Source: Cephalotus follicularis | Taxonomy: Eukaryota; Streptophyta; Magnoliopsida; Oxalidales; Cephalotaceae | Assembly: GCA_001972305.1 (NCBI GenBank) | Contig: BDDD01000924.1 | Coordinates: 234,039 to 298,038, forward strand | Direction of reading: 5' to 3' | DNA: 64,000 nucleotides | In this document: one piece after another, positions 1 to 10,960 of the stretch | Layout of the letters: every line of letters starts with the position of its first letter | Position numbering within the stretch: position 1 is the first letter of the stretch | Program-made: the position numbers and the translations under genes | The notes under the pieces: generated by a model | Databases searched by the model: none | The model's input: only the letters and a program-made list of their open reading frames with translations | What the model was told of the DNA's origin: nothing

Positions 1-292
1 ATACTCAATATATATAACAGTCCTTTCCAAAACAGTCATCAAGTAGATTATGTAATATAAAGTACTTGCCAAAACATATTTATTCAAAATATGTAATAGT
101 TTTTTGAAACCTCGTTTCAATCCATTGAAATATAGCATTTCATATAAAATAGTGATTTATCAAAATCATGCAGGTTCTTTCCAAAATGATAAAGCACTTT
201 AGAAATCCCAACGATCAATCCACAGTCACATCGACGCTAACCGGCACAAAGCTAGGAAAGCTCGACCAATCCACAGTAATATGCAAGCAAAC
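1..292 (-). mobile_element. X1 element: LTR, far piece (runs off the left edge)
   Basis: This is the continuation of the minus-strand X1 LTR that resumes at 14710 after the G1 insertion. The flanking CAAAC is duplicated at 288-292 and 14710-14714, which ties the two sides together. It is AT-rich and I see no coding potential. About 2.1 kb of an expected LTR of roughly 3 kb lies in the window. I do not see strong similarity to the matching part of X2, so X1 and X2 seem to share only the first kilobase or so of their LTRs. Confidence 0.7.
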
Positions 293-3044
293 TGTAATAC
301 CCTGCTTGTTCGTATATGTATTTTATAGACTTTTATATATATGTGTTTGTTTTCGAACTTTTTAAATTGTTTTGAAGTCTGGTTGCCCTGTGTTTTAGGA
401 CTATGTGATTTGGGTTGATTGATACCAGCCTAAAATTTTGGATATGTTAATGCAATGTTGGGTCAGGCCTATGTTCATAACTTTTATTTTATGAAAACTT
501 TATTGTATTTTACACTTTTGAAATTATTCAAACAATTCCCTTTTCTTTTATTTTAAAAATCTCTTAATTTCTATTATTTCTTTTATTTTATTTCTTTTCC
601 TTGTTCTTTTTATTTCCTTCTTTCTTCCCTCTCTTTCTCCCGTGACTCTCTCTTTCCCTATCTTCTCACACGTTTTCAATCTTGTTTTTCCATTCTTATT
701 CCCTAAAAATCTTCTCTTCTTCCTTATGTGATCGGATTATGTTTCCAAATTCATTATTCTTCCCTATATTCTCTCTTCTTTTTCCCGTTTAAGAATGCCT
801 TTGTCATTGTGATATGTCATCCAAATTTCTTTAGCCTGTCACTGCTGAAATTGCAAGTTGGAATTGTTGTGTTCTTGTGATTGTTTCGTTCTTCATCAAT
901 ATCAGGTTTGTTTGGTGTCTTTTGTTGACTTTTGATCATATTTCTTTGGCAAGCTTTGAATTGTGAAATTGTTTTCTGCCTTTGATCTCCTTTGTACAGT
1001 CGATTGACATTGTGTGGTGTTCTCTCTGCTGTTTTTCAGTGTCTTTAACACCATTACAGGTTAGTAATTCTTGCTGTGATGGTTACTTCTATGTTGTTAT
1101 AAATTTAGTTTGTGCTCAATAGGTTGTTAGAGTCTCTTGGTTTTGATTCATACATATATATGTTCTGTCATTGTATTCCTAAGTCTGTCAGTATGTTTTA
1201 AACACCATGGACATGTTATAATCTGGTTTTAATGTCTGGAAGTGGTAGTGGACAGAAAATTGGACTTATATGTATGCATATGTTTGAAAAGTTCTATCTC
1301 TTTCTTGAAGTCAACCACTGCCAATATACTATTCGATGCCAATTCTGTGTTTTTTGTGTCATCTAGTCATCATATAATATCTCATGTATATGTTCATATG
1401 TCTCTGGTATGATGTCATTCATGTTTGGGCAGTTTATGTATTGCAAATGTCAAGTTTCTGTTGTTCTGTCGTCCAGAAAAGTCGACTATTTTTATGAACA
1501 GTCGACTGGTTTGGTTGAGCAGTCGGCTGCCTTATGAAACCAGTCGACTATTTCTGTTGTGTAGTTCGCTAGCCCTGTTGAATAGTCGGCTGCCAAGCTT
1601 CCATAGTCGACTGGAGCTCTGTGACAGTCGGCTGTTTTTCCCAGAAAATTTATGTTTTCAACTGTTTTGCTCCGTTTGTTCCCTGAATCAATCCAGGTCC
1701 TTCCTAAACACTATAATAAATCTGTTCTAGGTCTTTAATGATTCTCAGACCCTTATATGAATATGTTTTGTCTCTTTTAGATTGTTGTGCTTCAAAGGGG
1801 AGTTTGAATTAATAATATTTTCGTAAGTGCTTTCGTGAAACGCATAAGGTATGGATTTCTATTATTCTTTGGCTATCTGGTTTTTTATCGAACTAAAATC
1901 AGTTTTATGCTATGTTTCTTCATTTTATGGACTTGATTATGTTTTATGGTATATTTCGGAATCAAAGTTGGTTTTTGACATTTTACGAATTTAAATGTTC
2001 CTGACTTTATTATTATGCTATGATACGTTACGATATGTTATGAAATGATCATCTCTTTAAATCGAAAAAAAATGAGTTGATATTTTGACTATGAAATGTA
2101 TGTTATGATATCGTTGGTGAACGATTTTCAAATATGTTTTGAGATAGCATATTGATGTGTTTTTGAAGTGATGTTTTCGAAATGACTGAATACTAAGTAT
2201 TGTACCCACCTATGGGGCGTACCATAGGCATGTCGTAGGCCTGGCACGGGGACATGACACTTCCGTAGCGGTGTGATTAGTCTACGATGTCTCTGAATGT
2301 TATGAATAAATCCCATGAAGTGGATTTATGGATCCGATATGTATGATAGAGGCGTATGAATTGATTCTAGTATATGATATGTGATATGAAATGATATTTG
2401 AGAATTGACTTGTGTAGTGCCGTACACTTCAATTCTAATGGGCATGTGGAATTAGCACCTCCGTTGCCATTATATGTTATGAAATGTGATGTGTATGCGG
2501 CTCAGTATAACTTTATCAATCACGAAATGATGTTTTTGAGATGTTTTGTAAATGTTTCGAAAGATATAAAATTGGTGTTTTATGGAAATTTGAATATGAT
2601 TAATCTGTTTTAGTTGCTTAAGATTTCTGTTATGAATTTTATTGAAATCTTACTGATTTTAAACTTATCATTTACTGTTTTTTCTTTCCTTATCCGTACT
2701 GAGGTTTGCTTAGCCGCGTTTTTGTTTTCCATGCGGTAGGTTATCAGGAGCAACGGGGGAATGTGTGAATGAGAGATGACCACCTTTATGTCATGGATTC
2801 CTCGGAGTGTGATCCTTATGTGTCTTTGGTTTTAGTGGCCATGAACAATATGTTATTTGGTTTATGTTTCGGTATTTGACTTATGACATATGTTAAGTTT
2901 TATGTTATGAATAATTTTTCAGTAATGCTATGACCGCCACGTTTTGGCTAATAAAGAAATGTTATGTTCAGTTAAAGTTATGCTATGTTATGATAGGTTC
3001 TGTATTAAGACATGTGGCGACTCCCGCCGTCCGGGGGTGTTACA
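293..3044 (+). repeat. G1 5' LTR (2752 bp)
   Basis: It runs from TGTAATACC to GGTGTTACA, followed by a Met-tRNA primer site. The last 1500 bp match 13210-14709 closely, and the first bases match the G2 LTRs at 46410 and 54054. A CT-rich stretch at about 540-720 looks like a plant transcript leader. No ORF in it resembles a known protein. Confidence 0.92.
1479..1636 (+). repeat. 21-bp phased GTCGAC palindrome array in G1 5' LTR
   Basis: Eight units have cores at 1481, 1501, 1522, 1543, 1564, 1585, 1606 and 1627, giving spacings of 20, 21, 21, 21, 21, 21 and 21. The best form is CAGTCGACTG; common variants are CAGTCGGCTG and TAGTCGACTG. The spacers differ from one another apart from a loose TTGA-like element before the next core. 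The 3' LTR keeps the last three or four units (13227-13299). Confidence 0.9.
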
Positions 3045-3214
3045 GATTGTGGTATCAGAGAATAGGTTTTTTTTCCTTAGAAGACCTGACTAGGTTTGAC
3101 CTGTGAGATTGGGTACACGCTGGGTTAAGCTTCTCCGTTATGATCTTATGATATGTTTGTTGTTTTGTTTTTTGTTTTTTTGTGTTGTTTCATGTTTTGA
3201 GTGCCTTTTTGTAG
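1849..3214 (+). promoter_or_regulatory. G1 candidate leader intron
   Basis: A donor-like AAG|GTATGG lies in the LTR and a pyrimidine-rich TTTTTGTAG acceptor-like site sits where gag begins. The primer site lies between them. Equivalent pairs are found in G2, X2, Y1 and Y2. This is inferred from sequence pattern only. Confidence 0.4.
3050..3060 (+). other. G1 primer binding site (tRNA-Met)
   Basis: TGGTATCAGAG lies 5 bp after the LTR end and is the complement of the plant initiator tRNA-Met 3' end. Confidence 0.9.
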
Positions 3215-4255
3215 ATTGTACGTACAAGGAGCGCTACTCAGAGGACTGCACCCATTGAGGCTCAGGATGTCAAAAATGAGCCAACCATGGAAGAGTTAGT
3301 GCGTCAGGCAGTCGCTCAGGAGGTACGACGTGTGTTGGGCCAGCAGAATCAGGAACAAGGTCGTAGGGGGCCGGTTGCTGAGGAGGATGCTCCAACAGAT
3401 GTTCAGTTGGGAAAAGAAGCTGGGGACATGACTGACACACCTACTTATATCTAGCTTGAGCGGTTCCAGAAGCAGAGACCGCAGTCTTTTAGCTCAGTCG
3501 TGACTCAGAAATGGTGGAAGGCTCTGGGTTTGGCTAAGGGTCGTAACTACGCGCAGACTTTAACCTGGTCGGAGTTTTGCGAAGTCTTCTATCAATAGTA
3601 TTTTCCCGCTGCTGATAAGGAAGCGTATGCAAGGGAGTTCATCAATACAAGACAGAAGGATGGAGAGTCGGTCACAGAGTTTCTGACCCATTTCACTAGG
3701 CTTGCTGGTTTTACTGGGTCCGCGGCGGGGACATTACTGGAGCAGGCTGAGAAGTTCAAGTGGAAGTTACACTATAAGCTTAGGGGTAAGCTGATTAACA
3801 CCAGGTTTGCTGATGTTTCTGCATTGGCAAATGCAGCAAAGAATATAGAACTAGAGAGGCAAGATTCCCAGGCAGCTCGCCAGGAAAGTGACAAGAAGGG
3901 AAATAGGGGAGATTCTCAGGGGCAAGGTTCTGGACAGAATAGTAAGAATAGAAATTGAAAATGAGGAAGGAGGAATGATAACCAGGGACAGCAACAGCCC
4001 GGTAATCATCAGAGGCAAACACAGGGGGCTGCGGATGTCCAAAATGCCAAATGTGATGTTTGCGGCAGACAGCATCCAGTGGGAGTGTGCTACAAGGCTA
4101 TCGGGGCCTATTTTGTATGTGGTCAGAAAGGGCATTTCGTGAAGGATTGTCCTGATCCCCGTGTGAAAGAAAGGAGGGGGAACAATGCAGATCCCGGACA
4201 GCGTAATGTGGGAGGTCGTGTCTTTGCTATCACGACGTAGCAGGCTGCTAATGCA
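3215..4255 (+). pseudogene. gag: G1 gag remnant
   Basis: The region matches the G2 gag domain by domain: a basic N-terminus (TRSATQRT-like), an acidic glutamine-rich stretch, the retrotransposon gag core with a FVNTRQ/DGESV-like segment near 3640-3700, then a zinc-knuckle region at about 4050-4160 with paired CxxCG and CGQKGHF motifs. Gag forms the particle and binds RNA through the knuckles. The copy is broken in several places. Confidence 0.8.
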
Positions 4256-4700
4256 CCAGGTATGGTTTCAGGTTTTGTTTATGTTGGTTACCGTAGGGCT
4301 TATGTTTTGTATGATACTAAATCGACCCACTCGGTTGTAGCGAGGTCTTTTGTTCTGCATCTTAGGATGTCTTCACAATTGCTTGATCCATCTTTGGTTC
4401 TTCCGACCCCTACGGGTTCATCTGTTGTGATATTTGAGTGTTTTTATGCTTGTCCTCTTGTTTTTGATGATCGGATTTCTAATGCGGATCTTCCTCCTAT
4501 CGATATGTATGACTTCGATATGATTCTGGGTATGAAATGGTTGGATCGTCATCGGGCTAGGATTGACTGCTATGCTCGAAGGGTTCAGTTTGCGGATGTG
4601 AATAAACATAATTTCATTTATCAGGGTTCACGGCCGAGAAAAGAAGTGAAGGTTATATTTGTTTTAAAGGCTCGAAAGTTGGTGGCTAAGGGCACTGAAG
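4256..4700 (+). pseudogene. pol: G1 protease domain remnant
   Basis: An aspartic-protease-like segment (VLYDT.STHSVVARSF near 4300-4350), then a strand resembling DFDMILGMKWLDRH near 4510-4555, is the usual layout of plant Ty3 proteases, which release gag and pol products in the particle. It reads straight on into RT as in the rest of the family. Fossil copy. Confidence 0.8.
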
Positions 4701-4719
4701 GTTTCTTAGCAACTGTGAA

Positions 4720-5660
4720 GGATGTCTCAAAGGTTGATCCTCGCCTTGAAGACTATCCTAAGGTACGAGAGTTTGCAGACATGCTTCTGGAGGAGTTATC
4801 GGGTTTGCCACCGCAACGGGAAGTGGAGTTTACCATCGAACTCATTCCTGGAGCGGCACCTTTATCTAAGGCACCTTACGGGATGGCACCGTTGGAACTG
4901 CAAGAGTTGAAGGAACAGTTGCAAAAGCTGTTAGATCGCGGTTTCATTCGGCCTAGTGTATCGCTGTGGGGTGCACCAGTTCTTTTTGTGAAATATAAAG
5001 ATGGGTCTATGAGGCTATGCATAGACTACAGATAGTTGAATCCGATTACTGTTCAGAATAAATACCCTTTGCCTAGGATTGATGACTTGTTTGATCAACT
5101 CCTAAGTGCTCGGTATTTCTCTAAGATTGATTTGAGATCGGGATATCATCAGCTTCGTATAAAGGATGAAGATGTGCCTAAAACTGCTTTCCGTACTTGG
5201 TATGGGCATTATGAGTTTCATGTGATGCCGTTCAGACTCACTAATGCACTGGCAGTTTTCATGGATCTGATGAATAGGGTGTTTCATGAGTACTTGGACC
5301 AGTTTGTGATTGGGTTCATAGATGAAATTCTTGTGTATTCCAAGTCGAAGGAAGAACATGAAGAATAGCTTCGTATTGTGCTGGGTATTCTGAGGAAAAA
5401 TCAACTATATGCGAAGTTCTCAAAGTGTGAATTCTGGTTGGAAAAAGTGGCGCTTTTGGGTCATGTGGTTACAGCTGAAGGTATCAGTGTGGATCTTGTT
5501 AAAGTAGAGGCTATTACTAAATGTCTAAGACCTACCACAGTGACGGAGGTTAGGAGCTTTTTGGGCTTGGCTGGATACTATAGGCGGTTTGTGGAAGGCT
5601 TTTACTCTATAGCCTTACCACTAACTCAACTTATGAGAAAGGGAGCTAAGTTTGAATGAA
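4720..5660 (+). pseudogene. pol: G1 reverse transcriptase domain remnant
   Basis: The RT block begins with the LPPQREVEFTIELIPG linker, then [18 protein letters not shown], the [11 protein letters not shown] finger motif, and a palm motif region ending in the VYSKSKEEH segment. The connection domain ([16 protein letters not shown]) follows. These motifs and their order are diagnostic of Ty3 RT, which copies the RNA genome primed by tRNA-Met. Broken. Confidence 0.85.
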
Positions 5661-5699
5661 AAGAAGAGCGTGAATCAAGTTTCGAGAAACTGAAGAATG

Positions 5700-6135
5700 G
5701 TCTTGTGTTAGCACCGATTCTTCGTTTACCATCTGGGTCGGGTGGATACCAGATATACAGCGATGCTTCTAAGAAGGGTTTGGGGTGTGTTTTGATGCAG
5801 CACGGTCATGTGATAGCTTATGCTTCAAGACAGTTGAAGCGTTATGAAGTAAACTATCCTACACATGATCTCGAGTTGGCAGCAGTAGTGTTTACGTTGA
5901 AGATCTGAAGGCACTACTTGTACGGAGAAACTTGTGACGTCTTTACCGATCATAAGAGTCTCGAGTACATCTTTACGCAGAAGGAGTTGAACATGCTTCA
6001 GAGGAGGTGGTTGGAACTTCTTAAAGACTATGACCTGAATATTCAGTACCATCCTGGTAAAGCAAATGTGGTAGCTGATTCTCTTAGTCGGAAGAGTTCT
6101 GGGAGTATAGCGGCTTTGCTTACTCAGCCGTAGTT
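5700..6135 (+). pseudogene. pol: G1 RNase H domain remnant
   Basis: It shows [28 protein letters not shown], then [25 protein letters not shown] and the tail [16 protein letters not shown], the standard run of RNase H motifs in Ty3 elements. This enzyme removes the RNA strand during reverse transcription. Fossil copy. Confidence 0.85.
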
Positions 6136-6903
6136 GATAGCCGATATGGAGCGGATGGATTTACATCTAATAGTTCAGGGTTCTGAAGGTTGTGTTATGG
6201 CAATGAATGTAGAGCCTACTCTTATATCTTGGATTAAGACAGCTTAGAGGGATGATGGTGAATTTTGGGCCTTAGTCCAGAATGTTGAAAAGGGTAAGCA
6301 ATCAGAGTTTCGTATGGATGAGCAGGTGTGATATGGCTGGGTAATCGGTTGTGTGTTCTGGCAGATTCTTCTATCAGAGATGCTGTTATGTCTGAGGCAC
6401 AGAGTTCTCCATTTTCTATACATCCGGGTTCTACGAAAATGTATAGAGACTTGAAGAAGAACTTCTGGTGGAATGGGATGAAAAGGGATGTAGCGGAGTA
6501 TGTTTGAAGGTGTTTGATCTGTCAGCAGGTAAAGATTGAGCACTAGCGTACTAGTGGTTTGTTACAGCCCTTGGAAGTTCCGGTATGGAAATGGGAAAGC
6601 ATTTCGAAGGACTTTGTTACGGGTTTACCAAGGACTTTCAGAAGGAACGATACTATCTGGGTAGTAGTGGATCGATTGACTAAATTGGCTCACTTCTTGG
6701 CTATCCGAGAGGATTTCTCTGTTGACCGTTTGGTTGAGGTGTCTCAACTGGAGATAGTGAGACTACATGGGACTCCGGTATCCATTGTTTCAGATAGGGA
6801 TCCTAGTTTCACTTCACAGTTTTGGAAACGGTTTCAGAAAGGTTGGGGTACTAGGCTCAGTTACAGTACAACTTTCCATCCACAGACATATGGGCAGACT
6901 GAG
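6136..6903 (+). pseudogene. pol: G1 integrase, partial
   Basis: After a linker, zinc-finger-like residues and the segment PLEVPVWKWESISKDFVTGLP introduce the catalytic core, with IWVVVDRLTKLAHF and VRLHGTPVSIVSDRDPSFTSQFW following. The part ends at the border with C2, so the C-terminal integrase and chromodomain of G1 are not in the window. Confidence 0.82.
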
Positions 6904-7485
6904 AGGATCTTATCAACGAACAATTTAAGGCCAAAGTTTCCAAAATTACTCCAACGGCTACAAGACATTACACAATGGCTCTATCACCACTCTATCACCA
7001 AAAACAGTATAAATAGGGCTCAAGAACAACCAAGAACAATCATCCAAGTCATACAGCAATCATAGCATTACTCTTAGTTGTTCTTGTCTTATTTCAAGCT
7101 ATTATTGTGAGCAAATTTAGTCTATATCAAGCCTTTGAGAGGTGATACAAAAAGCTATTCATTCTTGTATTTGTTCAAATATTTGAGGGGAGTGAACCCT
7201 TGTATGTGTGACTGAGGTCAATCACAACTATTGTATTCGAGGTCGGATACTAGTGGAAACTCAAGGAGATCCTTGAGAAAAGTGGACGTAGGCAAGAGAT
7301 TAAGCCGAACCACTATAAAACTGTGTTTGCATTCTTCTACTCTATCTCTTTATGTTGTTAGTATAATTGTTTGACTATAATTGTTGTTTTTGAATTGTTA
7401 GTTTAATTTCTAGTTTGGCTAATTTTTTAAAAAGTTCATAATTTAATTAAAATCTTCAATTCACCCCCCCTCTTGTAGTCTTTCA
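6904..7485 (+). repeat. C2 5' LTR, incomplete
   Basis: It matches about 12642-13209 nearly base for base and ends TCTTGTAGTCTTTCA just before the primer site. The outer part of the LTR is not present here. Confidence 0.88.
7008..7016 (+). promoter_or_regulatory. C2 LTR TATA box (5' copy)
   Basis: TATAAATAG is a consensus plant TATA box, repeated at 12733-12741 in the 3' LTR. It marks the likely U3/R transition, with transcription starting some 30 bp further on. Confidence 0.7.
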
Positions 7486-7487
7486 AT

Positions 7488-7498
7488 TGGTATCAGAG
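7488..7498 (+). other. C2 primer binding site (tRNA-Met)
   Basis: TGGTATCAGAG sits 2 bp after the LTR end. Confidence 0.9.
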
Positions 7499-7543
7499 AC
7501 AGTAATCTCGTTATTCTTAAGTGTTAGAGATTTAAAGATCAAA

Positions 7544-9087
7544 ATGACCATGAACTTTAATTCTAGTGAAAGCCAAAATATTTCAAAACCACAATTTTTT
7601 TATGGAAATAATTATAGTCACTGGAAAGCCAAAATGACTATTTTTATTCAATCTCTAGATTATAATCTTTGGGACATAATTGTAGATGGTCCAAATTTAC
7701 CTACCATCACTAATGAAAATGGTGAGATTATTCCAAAACCTAGGAATAAGTATAATGATGATGATAGGAAAATAGTACAGTTGAATGCTAAAGCAAAAGA
7801 TATAATTATATGTGCTATAAATTCAAATGAATTTAATATAGTATCTTTTTGTGTTTCGGCCAAAGACATGTGGGATAGACTTGAGGTAACATATGAAGGC
7901 ACTAATCAAGTAAAAGAGGCCAAAATAAATATGCTTGTTCATGAATATGAAATGTTTACTATGCATGATAATGAAGATATTAAGACTATGTTTACTCGTT
8001 TTACAAATATCACTAATGCTCTACAAGCTCTAGGTAAAATTTATACTAACAGTGAAATGGTAAGGAAAATCCTCAGGTGTTTGCCAAGAATATGGATGCC
8101 AAAGGTGACAGCTATCGAGGAAGCAAAAGATCTTAGAACTCTGCCTTTGGAGGACCTCCTCGGTTCGTTAATGACTCACGAGTTGTCAATCATTAAAAAA
8201 AGATGATGAAGAAGAAATGGAAAGGAAAAAGAAAAAAATTGTAGCCTTAAAATCATCTGCAAATGAGGAAATTTAGGAGGATAGCGATCAAGAGATGGCG
8301 TTAATTACGAGAAGATTAAAAAAATTTCTAGCAGGTAAGAAGAAATTCGGAGGAAAAGTTTTTAAGAAAAACAATACTAAAAAAAATGAGCCAAGTAAAA
8401 TTGAAGAAATTATTTGTTACGAGTGTAACAAACCGGGACATTACAAAAGTGACTGTCCGAGACTTAAAAAGAAGGAGCAAGGAAAGAAAAAGAAAGCAAT
8501 GATTGCTACTTGGGAAGATAGTGACGATTCCAGTTCAGAAGAAGAAGGAAATGAGGAAGTCGCACAACTTGCTTTAATGGCTATTGAAGAAGAAGAAGAT
8601 TGTGATGAGGTAACTTACGATGAACTCGTATTATTAGTAGAAAAGTATACTTGCATTATTTCTGAATTAAAGAAAAAAGTAAAATGTTTAAATATTGAAA
8701 ATAAAGAATTAAAATCAGCTAGTATATCTTTGTTAGATAAAGAAGATAAAAATAAAATTGAAATTTTAGAAGAAGAAAATAAAAATCTTAAAATTGAAAT
8801 AGATGCCTTAAAGAAAACATTTTCAAAATTTTCAAATAGTAGTGAAAAATTAGAAAAATTGTTAGGTATACAAAGATGTGTGTTTGATAAAGCAGGACTA
8901 GGATATGATGAAATGAATAACGTAAAACATTATCAAAATTTCTTTGATAGGAAAAATAAGATTGAAAAAGAAAAAATTGAAAAAGATTTTATAAAAAAGA
9001 AAAATTCTTTTGTTTCATGTAATTATTGTGGTAAAAATGGTCATATTTCATCATCATGTTTTTATAAAAATGATTGGTTCTTTGCTT
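7544..9087 (+). pseudogene. gag: C2 gag remnant (Copia type)
   Basis: It starts MTMNFNSSES and has the Copia gag core: FYGNNYSHWKAKMTIFIQSLDYNLWDII, AKDMWDRLEVTYEGTNQVKEAK, and a KILRCLPRIW segment. A lysine-rich part then carries the zinc knuckle CYECNKPGHYKSDCP near 8417-8460, followed by an acidic and long coiled-coil-like stretch and a second knuckle CNYCGKNGHISSSC near 9019-9060. Gag packages the RNA and builds the particle. The two-knuckle, coiled-coil-rich layout is like SIRE gag. Base use is very A/T-rich compared with the surrounding chromoviruses. It is broken in one or two places. Confidence 0.85.
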
Positions 9088-9681
9088 TATTTAACTGCTA
9101 GTAGACCAGATATCTTGTTTAGTGTATGTTTATGTGCTCGTTTTCAAGCATGTCCCAAAGAATCACATCTTCATGCTGTCAAACAAATTTTTAAATATTT
9201 AGCATATACACCATCTTTAGGTTTATGGTATCCTAGAAATTCTACTTTTGATCTGCATACATATTCGGATGCTGATTTTGGAGGATATAAAGTTGATAGA
9301 AAAAGTACTAGTGGTACTTGTCAATTTTTGGGAAATATGCTTATTTCATGGTTTAGTAAAAAGCAAAATTCGGTAGCACTATCCACTACCGAAGGTGAGT
9401 ATATAGCAGCTGGAAGCTGTTGTGCACAAGTAATGTGGATGAAACAACAACTTTTAGACTATGGTATTATTTTTGAAAAAGTTCCTATAAAATGTGATAA
9501 TACTAGTGCTATATGTTTAGGTAAAAATCATGTCCATCATTCTAGAACCAAACATATAGATATTAGATATCATTTTATTACGGATCACATCGAACGAAAT
9601 GACGTTGAACTTATTTTTGTACCAACAAAAGATCAAATTGCAGATATATTTACAAAACCTTTAGATGAACAATCTTTCTAA
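9088..9681 (+). pseudogene. pol: C2 RT tail and RNase H, partial pol
   Basis: It opens with the RT C-terminal motif SRPDILFSVCLCARFQ and AVKQIFKYL, then RNase H: YSDADFGGYKVDRKSTSGTCQFLG, SWFSKKQNSVALSTTEGEYIAAGSC, DNTSAICLGKNHVHHSRTKHIDIRYHFI and the end ADIFTKPLDEQSF. This is the standard Copia pol C-terminus and it reads openly to its natural end. It follows gag directly; the other pol parts are not present in this copy. Confidence 0.9.
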
Positions 9682-10011
9682 AGATTTAGAATGGATTTAG
9701 GGTTATGTGAAATTGATTTAATACTATTTTATGTTGAATATATATGTTTTTATATTTGATTTTAATTTTTTTATTATTATTTGATTTTATTATTATTTAT
9801 TATTTGTTAAGCGCCGACGCTTAAAAAATAAGCGGCAGCAGTTTCGACTTTAAGTCGACAGTTTTCTGCGCAGACATATATAGCGCCGTCTGCCCTAATT
9901 TTTTTTTTCAAAACCTATCTCGCATCTAACTGTCGTTTTTCTTTGTCTCTTTGAGGCAAAATTTACCTACTAAACTCTTCTACAATCACAAGTCTTTCCT
10001 TTCCCAAAACC
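9682..10011 (+). promoter_or_regulatory. C2 interval before accessory ORF, possible internal promoter
   Basis: This 330-bp gap has an AT-rich start, GTCGAC at about 9853, a TATA-like ATATATAG at 9876-9883, then a CT-rich leader of about 130 bp to the ATG in the context AAAACCATGCC. The layout looks like a small promoter plus 5' leader, but it could equally be an untranslated spacer in a subgenomic RNA. Confidence 0.35.
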
Positions 10012-10948
10012 ATGCCTAGAACTAAAAACCCTAGTTTTACACAAGGTGAAGGCAGTTTTACAGGGAGAAAACGAGGAGCTAGGAAAAACGCCCAATGTGT
10101 TGAGCCACAACAGCTGTTTCCACATCATGGTATAAGGTATCCTCAAGCATATTATGATAGGAAAATTCTTGATAGCAAAGTCTTGGATTTTGAGTTTTGT
10201 TCTGCAGAAAACTTTCCTATTATTGGTTGGATTGATAGTTTGGGTTTAAGACCATTGTTCATGATTAATCTGCCATATTACCTAGATTTGATGAAGGAAT
10301 TTTATGCTAATTTTGGTTTTAGCACCTCAGTCACCTTATCAACTAGTGTAAATGGGAAACCTATCTTAATGAATTATGCTACACTAGCTTCTATATTGGA
10401 CATTCCTTGTGATGGTACAAGATCTTGGTCAAATAGAAACTGGATTGAAGAAGACAATTTTAATAAAGAGGAATGTGTCCATTTATTGTTTGGAGAACAT
10501 GCACAACTTGTAGATAAAATGTATTCTAGAAATATCACTTTGGATTATAGATTTCTACATAGAGTTGTTGCCACACATGTGTTACCAAAGTCTGGCGGTT
10601 TTGATGAAGTAACACATATGGAAGCATATACTATGTTTCACATTGTTACTGGTAGAAGAATTAATATTCCTTTGTTGATTTGTGAATCATATGAAGGCAA
10701 TACATTCCCGTGAAAATGCTAGATTGGCATATGGTAATATAGTTACCAAAATTCTTATGCATTTTGGCATTGAGCTAGAGGAGGAAGTGCATCATGCACT
10801 TCAAAGGTGTGACAAACTAGGAAAAGGAACACTTGGAAGAATGGGTTTTAAAAGACACAAAAGGCTTGGAACGTGGATTCCAAGAAATGAAGATTCTAAT
10901 AGAATTGATGAAGTAGATGAAGGAGATGAAGAAGGTGAAGAAATGTAA
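10012..10948 (+). pseudogene. C2 accessory ORF region (plant transposon-protein-like, env-like position)
   Basis: The first part, 10012-10713, begins MPRTKNPSFTQGEGSF with a basic N-terminus and continues through KEFYANFGFSTSVTLSTSVNGKPILMNYATLASILDIP. That run resembles the 'putative plant transposon protein' domain as I remember it (REFYANL, then a GK.. strand and a LLGLP-like turn). The following stretch to about 10948 has a YGNIVTKILMHFGIELEEE segment and an acidic tail rich in Glu and Asp, also typical of those proteins. It lies between RNase H and the 3' LTR, where SIRE-type elements carry their 'envelope-like' ORF. I see no signal peptide or clear membrane helix, so the envelope label is not supported by this copy. 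Function unknown. The region is not fully open. Confidence 0.6.
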
Positions 10949-10960
10949 GGGCAAGAAGAA

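Noticed and set aside
1479-1636. Regularly spaced repeats resembling a CRISPR array
   Set aside because: The repeat is only about 10 bp, the period is 21 bp, and the setting is a plant LTR.
1425-1730. 101-residue ORF with Ser-Arg-Leu every seven residues
   Set aside because: The heptad is the direct result of the 21-bp DNA period in the G1 LTR. The G2 and Y arrays do not keep the same frame open, so this is not a protein signal.
3050-3060. tRNA-like sequence near LTR ends
   Set aside because: The 11-bp TGGTATCAGAG is a primer binding site. No tRNA gene or cloverleaf follows at any of the sites.
10012-10713. Host gene or true envelope gene between C2 RNase H and its 3' LTR
   Set aside because: It lies inside a bordered retroelement and lacks a signal peptide or membrane helix, so neither label is supported; it is kept as an accessory ORF.
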